NCBI RefSeq assembly: GCF_051020975.1
Contig: NW_027478165.1
Location: 9,516,001-9,580,000 of the forward strand
Origin: Osmia lignaria lignaria
Taxonomy: Eukaryota > Arthropoda > Insecta > Hymenoptera > Megachilidae
DNA length: 64,000 nt
Direction of reading: 5' to 3'
Under the pieces are notes generated by a model, which worked only from the letters and a program-made list of their open reading frames with translations, was not told the origin of the DNA and made no database searches. Below are positions 36,361-49,100 of the stretch, piece after piece. The number at the start of each line of letters is the position of its first letter. Within the stretch, counting starts at the first letter, position 1. The position numbers and the translations under genes were made by a program.

Positions 36361-36961
36361 CTTTTTTGTAGAGAATTAAGTTTCCTACTTTTTATGTTCT
36401 ATGATATTTTTTGATCAGATGCGTAGTTCTCGAGATATATCAAGATATTTAAAAGTTCCGAAGCCGCACCAACATAATAGAGATACAGAAACACCGTGGC
36501 CCCTTTCTTTGAGATAACTCTGCACTAGTGCGAGCCGCAAATGCCACTTCCAGCTTACCTGTGCAGAAGAAGAACAACAAGAAGAAGAAATATCTCGAAA
36601 TATGTCCGTCAGGCCCCTTCCCTTGAGATAAATCTGCAAATATCTCGGAAACGAAGCGAGCTATGGCAAAATGTTAAGAGACCTTTTTTGTAGAGAATTA
36701 TGTTTCCTACTTTTTATGTTCTATGATATTTTTTGATCAGACCCGTAGTTCTCGAGATATATCAAGATATTTAAAAGTTCCGAAGCCGCACCAACATAAT
36801 AGAGATACAGAAACACCGTGGCCCCTTTCTTTCAGATAACTCTGCACTAGTGCGAGCCGCAAATGCCACTTCCAGCTTAGCTGTGCAGAAGAAGAACAAC
36901 AAGAAGAAGAAATATCTCGAAATATGTCCGTCAGGCCCCTTCCCTTGAGATAAATCTGCAA
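34764..36961. repeat. 5-monomer-distance copy: 34764-35330 and 36374-36940
   Basis: A class A alpha monomer followed by a monomer with AATTATG, CTACTTTTTATG and CAGACCCGTAG (35127-35137 and 36737-36747) recurs at an offset of 1610 bp. The copies separate at CCCATGACATAA near 35332 against CCCTTGAGATAA near 36942. GTTTAGAGAC (about 34741) and TTTCAGATAAC (about 36831) are private. Confidence 0.65.
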
Positions 36962-37983
36962 ATATCTCGGAAACGAAGCGAGCTATGGCAAAATGTTAAG
37001 AGATCTTTTTTGTAGAGAATTAAGTTTCCTACTTTTTATGTTCTATGATAATTTTTGATCAGATGCGTAGTTCTCGAGATATATCAAGATATTTAAAAGT
37101 TCCGAAGCCGCACCAACATAATAGAGATACAGAAACACCGTGGCCCCTTTCTTTGAGATAACTCTGCACTATTGCGAGCTGTAAATGCCACTTCCAGCTT
37201 AGCTGTGCAGAAGAAGAACAACAAGAAGAAGAAATATCTCGAAATATGTCCGTCAGGCCCCTTCCCTTGAGATATATCTGCAAATATCTCGGAAACGAAG
37301 CGAGCTATGGCAAAATGTTAAGAGACCTTTTTTGTAGAGAATTATGTTTCCTACAATTTATGTTCTATGATATTTGTTGGTCAGAAGCATAGTTTTCGAG
37401 ATATATCGAGATATTTAAAAGTTCCAAAGCCGCACCAACATAATAGAGATACAGAAACACCGTGGCCCCTTTCTTTGAGATAACTCTGCACTAGTGCGAG
37501 CCGCAAATGCCACTTCCAGCCTAGCTGTGCAGAAGAAGAACAACAAGAAGAAGAAATATCTCGAAATATGTCCGTCAGGCCCCTTCCCTTGAGATAAATC
37601 TGCAAATATCTCGGAAACGAAGCGAGCTATGGCAAAATGTTTAGAGACCTTTTTTGTAGAGAATTAAGTTTCCTACTTTTTATGTTCTATGATATTTTTT
37701 GATCAGATGCGTAGTTCTCGAGATATATCAAGATATTTAATAGTTCCGAAGCCGCACCAACATAATAGAGATACAGAAACACCGTGGCCCCTTTCTTTGA
37801 GATAACTCTGCACTATTGCGAGCTGCAAATGCCACTTCCAGCTTAGCTGTGCAGAAGAAGAACAACAAGAAGAAGAAATATCTCGAAATATGTCCGTCAG
37901 GCCCCTTCCCTTGAGATAAATCTGCAAATATCTCGGAAACGAAGAGAGCTATGGCAAAATGTTTAGAGACCTTTTTTGTAGAG

Positions 37984-38302
37984 AATTAAGTTTCCTACTT
38001 TTTATGTTCTACGATATTTTTTGATCAGATGCGTAGTTCTCGAGATATATCAAGATATTTAAAAGTTCCGAAGCCGCACCAACATAATAGAGATACAGAA
38101 ACACCGTGGCCCCTTTCTTTCAGATAACTATGCACTATTGCGAGCTGCAAATGCCACTTCCAGCTTAGCTGTGCAGAAGAACAACAAGAAGAAGAAATAT
38201 CTCGAAATATGTCCGTCAGGCCCCTTCCCTTGAGATAAATCTGCAAATATCTCGGAAACGAAGAGAGCTATGGCAAAATGTTAAGAGACATTTTTTGTAG
38301 AG
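37984..38302. repeat. 319-bp monomer with a 3-bp deletion in the triplet tract
   Basis: The GAA/CAA tract reads GCAGAAGAACAACAAG (about 38173-38188) where other monomers have an extra GAA. Slippage in a short triplet run is the simplest cause. Other private changes are TTCTACGATATT (about 38008), TTTCAGATAACTATGC (about 38119-38133) and GAGACATTTTTTG (about 38285). It is the only 319-bp unit seen. Confidence 0.9.
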
Positions 38303-40878
38303 AATTAAGTTTCCTACTTTTTATGTTCTATGATATTTTTTGATCTGATGCGTAGTTCTCGTGATATATCAAGATATTTAAAAGTTCCGAAGCCGCACCA
38401 ACATAATAGAGATACAGAAACACCGTGGCCCCTTTCTTTGAGATAACTCTGCACTATTGCGAGCTGGAAATGCCACTTCCAGCTTAGCTGTGCAGAAGAA
38501 GAACAACAAGAAGAAGAAATATCTCGAAATATGTCCGTCAGGCCCCTTCCCTTGAGATATATCAGCAAATATCTCGGAAACGAAGCGAGCTATGGCAAAA
38601 TGTTAAGAGACCTTTTTTGTAGAGAATTATGTTTCCTACAATTTATGTTCTATGATATTTTTTGATCAGAAGCGTAGTTTTCGAGATACATCGAGATATT
38701 TAAAAGTTCCGAAGCCGCACCAACATAATAGAGATACAGAAACACCGTGGCCCCTTTCTTTGAGATAACTCTGCACTAGTGCGAGCCGCAAATGCCACTT
38801 CCAGCTTAGCTGTGCAGAAGAAGAACAACAAGAAGAAGAAATATCTCGAAATATGTCCGTCAGGCCCCTTCCCTTGAGATATATCTGCAAATATCTCGGA
38901 AACGAAGCGAGCTATGGCAAAATGTTAAGAGACCTTTTTTGTAGAGAATTAAGTTTCCTACTTTTTATGTTCTATGATATTTTTTGATCAGATGCGTAGT
39001 TCTCGAGATATATCAAGATATTTAAAAGTTCCGAAGCCGCACCAACATAATAGAGATACAGAAACACCGTGGCCCCTTTCTTTGAGATAACTCTGCACTA
39101 TTGCGAGCTGCAAATGCCACTTCCAGCTTAGCTGTGCAGAGGAAGAACAAGAAGAAGAAGAAATATCTCGAAATATGTCCGTCAGGCCAGTTCCTTTGAG
39201 CTGAATCTGCAAATATCTCGGAAACGAAGCGAGCTATGGCAAAATGTTAAGAGACGTTTTTTATAGAGAATTATGTTTCCTACAATTTATGTTCTATGAT
39301 ATTTTTTGATCAGAAGCGTAGTTTTCGAGATATATCGAGATATTTAAAAGTTCCGAAGCCGCACCAACATAATAGAGATACAGAAACACCGTGGCCCCTT
39401 TCTTTGAGATAACTCTGCACTATTGCGAGCTGGAAATGCCACTTCCAGTTTAGCTGTGCAGAAGAAGAACAACAAGAAGAAGAAATATCTCGAAATATGT
39501 CCGTTAGGCCCCTTCCCGTGAGATAAATCTGCAAATATCTCGGAAACGAAGCGAGCTGTGGCAAAATGTTAAGAGACCTCTTTTGTAGAGAATTAAGTTT
39601 CCTACTTTTTATGTTCTATGATATTTTTTGATCAGATGCGTAGTTCTCGAGATATATCAAGATATTTAAAAGTTTCGAAGCCGCACCAACATAATAGAGA
39701 TACAGAAACACCGTGGCCCCTTTCTTTGAGATAACTCTGCACTATTGCGAGCTGGAAATGCCACTTCCAGCTTAGCTGTGCAGAAGAAGAACAACAAGAA
39801 GAAGAAATATCTCGAAATATGTCCGTCAGGCCCCTTCCCTTGAGATATATCAGCAAATATCTCGGAAACGAAGCGAGCTATGGCAAAATGTTAAGAGACC
39901 TTTTTTGTAGAGAATTATGTTTCCTACAATTTATGTTCTATGATATTTTTTGCTCAGAAGCGTAGTTTTCGAGATACATCGAGATATTTAAAAGTTCCGA
40001 AGCCGCACCAACATAATCTAGATACAGAAACACCGTGGCCCCTTTCTTTGGGATAACTCTGCACTAGTGCGAGCCGCAAATGCCACTTCCAGCTTAGCTG
40101 TGCAGAAGAAGAACAACAAGAAGAAGAAATATCTCGAAATATGTCCGTCAGGCCCCTTCCCTTGAGATATATCTGCAAATATCTCGGAAACGAAGCGAGC
40201 TATGGCAAAATGTTAAGAGACCTTTTTTGTAGAGAATTCTGTTTCCTACAATTTATGTTCTATGATATTTTTTGATCAGAAGCGTAGTTTTCGAGATATA
40301 TCGAGATATTTAAAAGTTCCGAAGCCGCACCAACATAATAGAGATACAGAAACACCGTGGCCCCTTTCTTTGAGATAACTCTGCACTAGTGCGAGCCGCA
40401 AATGCCACTTCCAGCTTAGCTGTGCAGAAGAAGAACAACAAGAAGAAGAAATATCTCGAAATATGTCCGTCAGGCCCCTTCCCTTGAGATAAATCTGCAA
40501 ATATCTCGGAAACGAAGCGAGCTATGGCAAAATGTTAGGAGACCTTTTTTGTAGAGAATTAAGTTTCCTACTTTTTATGTTCTATGATATTTTTTGATCA
40601 GATGCGTAGTTCTCGAGATATATCAAGATATTTAAAAGTTCCGAAGCCGCACCAACATAATAGAGATACAGAAACACCGTGGCCCCTTTCTTTGCGATAA
40701 CTCTGCACTATTGCGAGCTGCAAATCCCACTTCCAGCTTAGCTGTGCAGAGGAAGAACAACAAGAAGAAGAAATATCTCGAAATATGTCCGTCAGGCCAG
40801 TTCCTTTGAGCTGAATCTGCAAATATCTCGGAAACAAAGCGAGCTATGGCAAAATGTTAAGAGACGTTTTTTATAGAG
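38303..40878. repeat. 4-monomer repeat (1288 bp): 38303-39590 and 39591-40878, partly diverged
   Basis: The monomers at 38303 and 39591 share GAGCTGGAAATG with CCAGCTTAGC and the rare GATATATCAGC (about 38553 and 39842). The next monomers (38625 and 39913) share GATACATCGAG with TTTTCGAG. The third monomers differ (class A delta with GTTTTTTATAG at 38947 against class B alpha at 40235), and that delta monomer instead matches 40557, five monomers on. Private changes include TTTGCTCAG (39949) and AATCTAGATAC (40016). Confidence 0.7.
38462..38484. other. Perfect 8-bp inverted repeat (potential hairpin)
   Basis: AGCTGGAA (38462-38469) and TTCCAGCT (38477-38484) are perfect reverse complements around a 7-base loop, ATGCCAC. 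The same perfect form occurs at 39750-39772, in the monomer at 42489 (about 42648-42670) and near 63900-63922. Most monomers carry a one-mismatch version (beta, AGCTGCAA) or a two-mismatch version (alpha, AGCCGCAA). Whether the hairpin forms in RNA or extruded DNA cannot be judged from sequence alone. Confidence 0.7.
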
Positions 40879-43131
40879 AATTATGTTTCCTACAATTTAT
40901 GTTCTATGATATTTTTTGATCAGAAGCGTAGTTTTCGAGATATATCGAGATATTTAAAAGTTCCGAAGCCGCACCAACATAATAGAGATACAGAAACACC
41001 GTGGCCCCTTTCTTTGAGATAACTCTGCACTATTGCGAGCTGTAAATGCCACTTCCAGCTTAGCTGTGCAGAAGAAGAACAACAAGAAGAAGAAATATCT
41101 CGAAATATGTCCGTCAGGCCCCTTCCCTTGAGATAAATCTGCAAATATCTCGGAAACGAAGCGAGCTATGGCAAAATGTTAGGAGACCTTTTTTGTAGAG
41201 AATTAAGTTTCCTACTTTTTATGTTCTATGATATTTTTTGATCAGATGCGTAGTTCTCGAGATATATCAAGATATTTAAAAGTTCCGAAGCCGCACCAAC
41301 ATAATAGAGATACAGAAACACCGTGGCCCCTTTCTTTGCGATAACTCTGCACTATTGCGAGCTGCAAATGCCACTTCCAGCTTAGCTGTGCAGAGGAAGA
41401 ACAACAAGAAGAAGAAATATCTCGAAATACGTCCGTCAGGCCCCTTCCCTTGAGATAAATCTGCAAATATCTCGGAAACGAAGCGAGCTATGGCAAAATG
41501 TTAAGAGACCTTTTTTGTAGAGAATTAAGTTTCCTACTTTTTATGTAGTATGATATTTTTAGATCAGATGCGTAGTTCTCGAGATATATCAAGATATTTA
41601 AAAGTTCCGAAGCCGCACCAACATAATAGAGATACAGAAACACCGTGGCCCCTTTCTTTGAGATAACTCTGCACTATTGCGAGCTGTAAATGCCACTTCC
41701 AGCTTAGCTGTGCAGAGGAAGAACAACAAGAAGAAGAAATATCTCGAAATATGTCCGTCAGGCCAGTTCCTTTGAGCTGAATCTGCAAATATCTCGGAAA
41801 CGAAGCGAGCTATGGCAAAATGTTAAGAGACGTTTTTTGTAGAGAATTATGTTTCCTACAATTTATGTTCTATGATATTTTTTGATCAGAAGCGTAGTTT
41901 TCGAGATATATCGAGATATTTAAAAGTTCCGAAGACGCACCAACATAATAGAGATACAGAAACACCGTGGCCCCTTTCTTTGAGATAACTGTGCACTAGT
42001 GCGAGCCGCAAATGCCACTTCCAGCTTAGCTGTGCAGAAGAAGAACAACAAGAAGAAGAAATATCTCGAAATATGTCCGTCAGGCCCCTTCCCTTGAGAT
42101 ATATCTGCAAATATCTCGGAAACGAAGCGAGCTATGGCAAAATGTTAAGAGACCGTTTTTGTAGAGAATTAAGTTTCCTACTTTTTATGTTGTATGATAT
42201 TTTTTGATCAGATGCGTAGTTCTCGAGATATATCAAGATATTTAAAAGTTCCGAAGCCGCACCAACATAATAGAGATACAGAAACACCGTGGCCCCTTTC
42301 TTTGAGATAACTCTGCACTATTGCGAGCTGCAAATGCCACTTCCAGCTTAGCTGTGCAGAAGAAGAACAACAAGAAGAAGAAATATCTCGAAATATGTCC
42401 GTCAGACCCCTTCCCTTGAGATGAATCTGCAAATATCTCGGAAACGAAGCGAGCTATGGCAAAATGTTAAGAGACCTTTTTTGTAGAGAATAATGTTTCC
42501 TACAATTTACGTTCTATGATATTTTTTGATCAGAAGCGTAGTTTTCGAGATATATCGAGATATTTAAAAGTTCCGAAGCCGCACCAACATAATAGAGATA
42601 CAGAAACACCGTGGCCCCTTTCTTTGAGATAACTCTGCACTATTGCGAGCTGGAAATGCCACTTCCAGCTTAGCTGTGCAGAGGAAGAACAACAAGAAGA
42701 AGAAATATCTCGAAATACGTCCGTCAGGCCCCTTCCCTTGAGATAAATCTGCAAATATCTCGGAAACGAAGCGAGCTATGGCAAAATGTTTAGAGACCTT
42801 TCTTGTAGAGAATTAAGTTTCCTGCTTTTTATGTAGTATGATATTTTTAGATCAGATGCGTAGTTCTCGAGATATATCAAGATATTTAAAAGTTCCGAAG
42901 CCGCACCAACATAATAGAGATACAGAAACACCGTGGCCCCTCTCTTTGAGATAACTCTGCACGATTGCGAGCTGGAAATGCCACTTCCAGGTTAGCTGTG
43001 CAGAAGAAGAACAACAAGAAGAAGAAATATCTCGAAATATGTCCGTCAGGCCAGTTCCTTTGAGCTGAATCTGCAAATATCTCGGAAACAAAGCGAGCTA
43101 TGGCAAAATGTTAAGAGACGTTTTTTATAGA

Positions 43132-43453
43132 GAATTATGTTTCCTACAATTTATGTTCTATGATATTTTTTGATCAGAAGCGTAGTTTTCGAGATATATC
43201 GAGATATTTAAAAGTTCCGAAGCCGCACCAACATAATAGGGATACAGAAACACCGTGGCCCCTTTCTTTGAGATAACTCTGCACTAGTGCGAGCCGCAAA
43301 TGCCACTTCCAGCTTAGCTGTGCAGAAGAAGAACAACAAGAAGAAGAAATATCTCGAAATATGTCCGTCAGGCCCCTTCCCTTGAGCTAAATCTGCAAAT
43401 ATCTCGGAAACGAAGCGAGCTATGGCAAAATGTTAAGAGACCTTTTTTGTAGA
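43132..43453. repeat. Monomer with GAGCTAAATC, intermediate between delta and normal alleles
   Basis: This is a class B alpha monomer with AATAGGGATACAG. Its third diagnostic site reads CCCTTGAGCTAAATC (about 43380-43394), combining the normal CCCTTGAG with the GAGCT of the delta patch. It follows directly after a delta monomer (42811-43131). A short conversion tract or a single substitution could explain it. The change also introduces a stop in the small recurring reverse-strand frame. Confidence 0.6.
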
Positions 43454-45064
43454 GAATTAAGTTTCCTACTTTTTATGTTCTATGATATTTTTTGATCAGA
43501 TGCGTAGTTCTCGAGATATATCAAGATATTTAAAAGTTCCGAAGCCGCACCAACATAATAGAGATACAGAAACACCGTGGCCCCTTTCTTTGAGATAACT
43601 CTGCACTATTGCGAGCTGTAAATGCCACTTCCAGCTTAGCTGTGCAGAAGAAGAACAACAAGAAGAAGAAATATCTCGAAATACGTCCGTCAGGCCCCTT
43701 CCCTTGAGATAAATCTGCAAATATCTCGGAAACGAAGCGAGCTATGGCAAAATGTTTAGAGACCTTTCTTGTAGAGAATTAAGTTTCCTACTTTTTATGT
43801 AGTATGATATTTTTAGATCAGATGCGTAGTTCTCGAGATATATCAAGATATTTAAAAGTTCCGAAGTCGCACCAACATAATAGAGATATAGAAACACCGT
43901 GGCCCCTTTCTTTGAGATAACTCTGCACTATTGCGCGCTGCAAATGCCACTTCCAGCCTAGCTGTGCAGAAGAAGAACAACAAGAAGAAGAAATATCTCG
44001 AAATATGTCCGTCAGGCCCCTTCCCTTGAGATACATCTGCAAATATCTCGGAAACGAAGCGAGCTATGGCAAAATGTTAAGAGACCTTTTTTGTAGAGAA
44101 TTAAGTTTCCTACTTTTTATCTTCTATGATATTTTTCGATCAGAGGCGTAGTTCTCGAGATATATCAAGATATTTAAAAGTTCCGAAGCCGCACCAACAT
44201 AATAGAGATACAGAAACACCGTGGCCCCTTTCTTTGAGATAACTCTGCACTATTGCGAGCTGCAAATGCCACTTCCAGCTTAGCTGTGCAGAGGAAGAAC
44301 AACAAGAAGAAGAAATATCTCGAAATATGTCCGTCAGGCCAGTTCCTTTGAGCTGAATCTGCAAATATCTCGGAAACGAAGCGAGCTATGGCAAAATGTT
44401 AAGAGACGTTTTTTGTAGAGAATTATGTTTCCTACAATTTATGTTCTATGATATTTTTTGATCAGAAGCGTAGTTTTCGAGATATATCGAGATATTTAAA
44501 AGTTCCGAAGACGCACCAACATAATAGAGATACAGAAACACCGTGGCCCCTTTCTTTGAGATAACTGTGCACTAGTGCGAGCCGCAAATGCCACTTCCAG
44601 CTTAGCTGTGCAGAAGAAGAACAACAAGAAGAAGAAATATCTCGAAATATGTCCGTCAGGCCCCTTCCCTTGAGATATATCTGCAAATATCTCGGAAACG
44701 AAGCGAGCTATGGCAAAATGTTAAGAGACCGTTTTTGTAGAGAATTAAGTTTCCTACTTTTTATGTTGTATGATATTTTTTGATCAGATGCGTAGTTCTC
44801 GAGATATATCAAGATATTTAAAAGTTCCGAAGCCGCACCAACATAATAGAGATACAGAAACACCGTGGCCCCTTTCTTTGAGATAACTCTGCACTATTGC
44901 GAGCTGCAAATGCCACTTCCAGCTTAGCTGTGCAGAAGAAGAACAACAAGAAGAAGAAATATCTCGAAATATGTCCGTCAGACCCCTTCCCTTGAGATGA
45001 ATCTGCAAATATCTCGGAAACGAAGCGAGCTATGGCAAAATGTTAAGAGACCTTTTTTGTAGAG

Positions 45065-45708
45065 AATAATGTTTCCTACAATTTACGTTCTATGATATTT
45101 TTTGATCAGAAGCGTAGTTTTCGAGATATATCGAGATATTTAAAAGTTCCGAAGCCGCACCAACATAATAGAGATACAGAAACACCGTGGCCCCTTTCTT
45201 TGAGATAACTCTGCACTATTGCGAGCTGGAAATGCCACTTCCAGTTTAGCTGTGCAGAAGAAGAACAACAAGAAGAAGAAATATCTCGAAATATGTCCGT
45301 CAGGCCCCTTCCCTTGAGATAAATCTGCAAATATCTCGGAAACGAAGCGAGCTATGGCAAAATGTTAAGAGACCTTTTTTGTAGAGAATAATGTTTCCTA
45401 CAATTTACGTTCTATGATATTTTTTGATCAGAAGCGTAGTTTTCGAGATATATCGAGATATTTAAAAGTTCCGAAGCCGCACCAACATAATAGAGATACA
45501 GAAACACCGTGGCCCCTTTCTTTGAGATAACTCTGCACTATTGCGAGCTGGAAATGCCACTTCCAGTTTAGCTGTGCAGAAGAAGAACAACAAGAAGAAG
45601 AAATATCTCGAAATATGTCCGTCAGGCCCCTTCCCTTGAGATAAATCTGCAAATATCTCGGAAACGAAGCGAGCTATGGCAAAATGTTAAGAGACCTTTT
45701 TTGTAGAG
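45065..45708. repeat. Two adjacent monomers identical by eye (322-bp tandem duplication)
   Basis: 45065-45386 and 45387-45708 share the same rare combination: an AATAATG start with CAATTTACG, class B, gamma with CCAGTTTAGC, CCGTCAGG and GATAAATCTGC. Reading both through I found no difference. Adjacent monomers elsewhere usually differ at several sites, so this is probably a very recent single-monomer duplication or conversion. Confidence 0.8.
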
Positions 45709-46199
45709 AATTAAGTTTCCTACTTTTTATGTTCTATGATATTTTTCGATCAGAGGCGTAGTTCTCGAGATATATCAAGATATTTAAAAGTTCCGAAGCC
45801 GCACCAACATAATAGAGATACAGAAACACCGTGGCCCCTTTCTTTGAGATAACTCTGCACGATTGCGAGCTGGAAATGCCACTTCCAGTTTAGCTGTGCA
45901 GAAGAAGAACAACAAGAAGAAGAAATATCTCGAAATATGTCCGTCAGGCCAGTTCCTTTGAGCTGAATCTGCAAATATCTCGGAAACGAAGCGAGCTATG
46001 GCAAAATGTTGAGAGACGTTTTTTGTAGAGAATTATGTTTCCTACAATTTATGTTCTATGATATTTTTTGATCAGAAGCGTAGTTCTCGAGATATATCGA
46101 GATATTTAAAAGTTCCGAAGCCGCACCAACATAATAGGGATACAGAAACACCGTGGCCCCTTTCTTTGAGATAACTCTGCACTAGTGCGAGCCGCAAAT

Positions 46200-49100
46200 G
46201 CCACTTCCAGCTTAGCTGTGCAGAAGAGGAACAACAAGAAGAAGAAATATCTCGAAATATGTCCGTCAGGCCCCTTCCCTTGAGATAAATCTGCAAATAT
46301 CTCGGAAACGGAGAGAGCTATGGCAAAATGTTAAGAGACCTTTTTTGTAGAGAATTAAGTTTCCTACTTTTCGTGTTCTATGATATTTTTTGATCAGATG
46401 CGCAGTTCTCGAGATATATCAAGATATATAAAAGTTCCGAAGCCGCACCAACATAATAGAGATACAGAAACACCGTGGCCCCTTTCTTTGAGATAACTCT
46501 GCACTATTCCGAGCTGTAAATGCCACTTCCAGCTTAGCTGTGCAGAAGAAGAACAACAAGAAGAAGAAATATCTCGAAATATGTCCGTCAGGCCCCTTCC
46601 CTTGAGATATATCTGCAAATATCTCGGAAACGAAGCGAGCTATGGCAAACTGCTAAGAGACCTTTTTTGTAGAGAATTATGTTTCCTACAATTTATGTTC
46701 TATGATATTTTTTGATCAGAAGCGTAGTTCTCGAGATATATCGAGATATTTAAAAGTTCCGAAGCCGCACCAACATAATAGGGATACAGAAACACCGTGG
46801 CCCCTCTCTTTGAGATAACTCTGCACTATTGCGAGCTGCAAATGCCACTTCCAGCTTAGCTGTGCAGAGGAAGAACAACAAGAAGAAGAAATATCTCGAA
46901 ATACGTCCGTCAGGCCCCTTCCCTTGAGATAAATCTGCAAATATCTCGGAAACGAAGCGAGCTATGGCAAAATGTTTAGAGACCTTTCTTGTAGAGAATT
47001 AAGTTTCCTACTTTTTATGTAGTATGATATTTTTAGATCAGATGCGTAGTTCTCGAGATATATCAAGATATTTAAAAGTTCCGAAGTCGCACCAACATAA
47101 TAGAGATACAGAAACACCGTGGCCCCTTTCTTTGAGATAACTCTGCACTATTGCGCGCTGCAAATGCCACTTCCAGCTTAGCTGTGCAGAAGAAGAACAA
47201 CAAGAAGAAGAAATATCTCGAAATATGTCCGTCAGGCCCCTTCCCTTGAGATAAATCTGCAAATATCTCGGAAACGAAGCGAGCTATGGCAAAATGTTAA
47301 GAGACCTTTTTTGTAGAGAATTAAGTTTCCTACTTTTTATGTTCTATGATATTTTTCGATCAGAGGCGTAGTTCTCGAGATATATCAAGATATTTAAAAG
47401 TTCCGAAGCCGCACCAACATAATAGAGATACAGAAACACCGTGGCCCCTTTCTTTGAGATAACTCTGCACGATTGCGAGCTGGAAATGCCACTTCCAGTT
47501 TAGCTGTGCAGAAGAAGAACAACAAGAAGAAGAAATATCTCGAAATATGTCCATCAGGACCCTTCCCTTGAGATAAATCTGCAAATATCTTGGAAACGAA
47601 GCGAGCTATGGCAAAATGTTAAGAGACCTTTTTTGTAGAGAATAATGTTTCCTACAATTTACGTTCTATGATATTTTTTGATCAGAAGCGTAGTTTTCGA
47701 GATATATCGATATATTTAAAAGTTCCGAAGCCGCACCAACATAATAGAGATACAGAAACACCGTGGCCCCTTTCTTTGAGATAACTCTGCACTATTGCGA
47801 CCTGCAAATGCCACTTCCAGCTCAGCTGTGCAGAAGAAGAACAACAAGAAGAAGAAGTATCTCGAAATATGTCCGTCAGGCCCCTTCCCTTGAGATAAAT
47901 ATGCAAATATCTCGGAAACGAAGCGAGGTATGGCAAAATGTTAAGAGACCTTTTTTGTAGAGAATTAAGTTTCCTACTTTTTAGGTTCTATGATATTTTT
48001 TGATCAGATGCGTAGTTCTCGAGATATATCAAGATATTTAAAAGTTCCGAAGCCGCACCAACATAATAGAGATACAGAAACACCGTGGCCCCTTTCTTTG
48101 AGATAACTCTGCACTATTGCGAGCTGCAAATGCCACTTCCAGCTTAGCTGTGCAGAGGAAGAACAACAAGAAGGAGAAATATCTCGAAATATGTCCGTCT
48201 GGCCAGTTCCTTTGAGCTGAATCTGCAAATATCTCTGAAACGAAGCGAGCTATGGCAAAATGTTAAGAGACCTTTTTTGTAGAGAATTATGTTTCCTACA
48301 ATTTAGGTTCTATGATATTTTTTGATCAGAAGCGTAGTTTTCGAGATATATCGAGATATTTAAAAGTTCCGAAGCCGCACCAACATAATAGAGATACAGA
48401 AACACCGTGGCCCCTTTCTTTGAGATAACTCTGCACTAGTGCGAGCCGCAAATGCCACTTCCAGCTTAGCTGTGCAGAAGAAGAACAACAAGAAGAAGAA
48501 ATATCTCGAAATATGTCCGTCAGGCCCCTTCCCTTGAGATAAATATGCAAATATCTCGGAAACGAAGCGAGGTATGGCAAAATGTGAAGAGACCTTTTTT
48601 GTAGAGAATTAAGTTTCCTACTTTTTATGTTCTATGATATTTTTTGATCAGATGCGTAGTTCTCGAGATATATCAAGATATTTAAAAGTTCCGAAGCCGC
48701 ACCAACATAATAGGGATACAGAAACACCGTGGCCCCTCTCTTTGAGATAACTCTGCACTATTGCGAGCTGCAAATGCCACTTCCAGCTTAGCTGTGCAGA
48801 GGAAGAACAACAAGAAGAAGAAATATCTCGAAATACGTCCGTCAGGCCCCTTCCCTTGAGATAAATCTGCAAATATCTCGGAAACGAAGCGAGCTATGGC
48901 AAAATGTTTAGAGACCTTTCTTGTAGAGAATTAAGTTTCCTACTTTTTATGTAGTATGATATTTTTAGATCAGATGCGTAGTTCTCGAGATATATCAAGA
49001 TATTTAAAAGTTCCGAAGTCGCACCAACATAATAGAGATACAGAAACACCGTGGCCCCTTTCTTTGAGATAACTCTGCACTATTGCGCGCTGCAAATGCC

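Larger units (their letters stand above)
41523..46674. repeat. 8-monomer repeat (2576 bp): 41523-44098 and 44099-46674, best matched over the first 3-4 monomers
   Basis: Shared tags at an offset of 2576 bp are: a delta monomer (about 41759 and 44335); GAAGACGCACC with AACTGTGCAC and AGACCGTTTTTG (41932/44508, 41988/44564, 42151/44727); TATGTTGTATG (42187 and 44763); CGTCAGACCCC with GATGAATCTGC (42402 and 44978); and AGAATAATG with CAATTTACG (42487 and 45063). After about 45.2 kb the second unit diverges because of an extra monomer duplication and different delta neighbours. Confidence 0.8.
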
